From contig JAKTTT010000061.1 of assembly GCA_030581615.1 (NCBI GenBank), positions 62,001 to 126,000 of the forward strand: a DNA stretch of 64,000 nt. Reading direction: 5' to 3'. Source of the stretch: Alloascoidea africana. Taxonomy: Eukaryota; Ascomycota; Alloascoideomycetes; Alloascoideales; Alloascoideaceae. Position numbers and translations under genes: made by a program. Positions within the stretch are counted from its first letter, which is position 1; each line of letters starts with the position of its first letter. Shown one piece after another: positions 63,680 through 64,000 of this stretch. The notes under the pieces are model-generated. The model made no database searches, was not told where the DNA came from, and worked only from the letters and a program-made list of their open reading frames with translations.

Positions 63680-64000
63680 TCAAAACTCGTGCAACGTCAA
63701 CACTTGACTCACTTTGGTGTGTTGAGTAGCCTTGACAAACTCATCAAAGCTCAATTTGCCATCCCCATCTCGATCTGCCTCCATAATCGTCTTATCCACA
63801 ATCTGTTGTAACTGCTCATCCTCCAAATTGCTCCCAACCATCATCTTCAACACCAGAAATAGCTCACCGTTGGATATAAATCCATCCCGATCAATATCAT
63901 ACACCCGAAAAAGAAACTTGAGCTTTTCGATTTGCGTCCCTTTACTACTGAACACTGACAACCCGTATATAAATTCCTCAAAATCAATAGTACCACCACT
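63680..64000 (-). CDS. CNB1: Calcineurin B regulatory subunit (partial, N-terminus outside)
   Basis: C-terminal 106 residues of the Ca2+-binding subunit of calcineurin; the gene runs off the right edge. EF-hand loops are visible: [14 protein letters not shown] and [14 protein letters not shown], with the helix LKFLFRVYD and the family linker [20 protein letters not shown]. The visible start of the segment, [16 protein letters not shown], is the exit of EF-hand 2. The last EF-hand and tail ([16 protein letters not shown]) are slightly different from the yeast protein but of the usual length. Confidence 0.93.
   Translation of the reverse strand, partial: SGGTIDFEEFIYGLSVFSSKGTQIEKLKFLFRVYDIDRDGFISNGELFLVLKMMVGSNLEDEQLQQIVDKTIMEADRDGDGKLSFDEFVKATQHTKVSQVLTLHEF

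Noticed and set aside
1-64000. tRNA, rRNA, CRISPR arrays and CTG-Ser code
   Set aside because: No A/B-box pair with cloverleaf was found; apparent B-box-like strings (41433, 56470) are within coding exons. CTG codons fall at conserved leucines (MCA1 KALLIGI), so the code is standard.

Overview
This is nuclear DNA from an ascomycete yeast. Almost every complete gene has a clear budding-yeast counterpart (PAN1, TRK1, NAT1, RTG1, HST1, HAS1, SRP101, TUB4, NSA2, MCA1, CNB1). Several traits point to an early-branching Saccharomycotina lineage (Dipodascaceae/Trichomonascaceae type) rather than Saccharomyces: many short introns of about 50-90 nt with GTATGY/GTAAGT donors and a CTAAC branch site close to the acceptor; a membrane-bound SREBP; a full-length dynamitin; and a filamentous-fungus-style GlcNAc gene cluster. 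CTG is read as leucine, for example the two CTG codons in the conserved KALLIGINY of the metacaspase near 62397-62402, so this is not a CTG-Ser yeast. The lineage is inferred from gene content only.

Layout. 1-305: 3' end of an SWT21/WRAP53-like WD40 gene. 707-5248 (-): PAN1. 5548-8973 (+): SREBP. 10122-10635 (+): FMP46. 11304-14193 (+): TRK1. 14962-15819 (-): an unrecognised low-complexity protein. 15820-20801 is gene-poor and holds a heavily decayed Ty3/gypsy-like fossil. 20802-23384 (+): NAT1; 23696-24814 (-): RTG1; 25293-26990 (+): HST1 sirtuin; 27251-28631 (+): four-exon dynamitin; 28689-30506 (-): HAS1; 30689-32368 (+): five-exon mitochondrial GatA/HER2 with a probable GC-AG intron; 32481-34363 (-): SRP101.

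34621-44891 looks like an N-acetylglucosamine catabolic cluster. It holds an NDT80-family transcription factor, an UNC93-type MFS transporter, glucosamine-6-phosphate deaminase (NAG1), a GH3-plus-GNAT protein and GlcNAc-6-phosphate deacetylase (DAC1). Transporter/NAG1 and GH3/DAC1 are each divergent pairs sharing a short promoter. A secreted GH20 hexosaminidase (50879-52684) lies a few genes away and would supply GlcNAc from chitin or glycans. No GlcNAc kinase is in the window.

The rest: a secreted CBM1-bearing protein (45954-46637), TUB4, CBR1, a p24 cargo receptor, a PQ-loop membrane protein, a LIM-domain protein resembling the N-terminal half of LRG1, and NSA2. After a 1.5-kb gene-free stretch comes the most unusual gene of the window (58470-61262, -): an FAD-dependent amine-oxidase-like protein whose Rossmann segment is separated from the rest of the enzyme by about 520 residues of tandem beta-hairpin-like repeats. 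It is transcribed divergently from the metacaspase MCA1. The window ends in the 3' part of CNB1. I recognised no tRNA, rRNA or CRISPR array.
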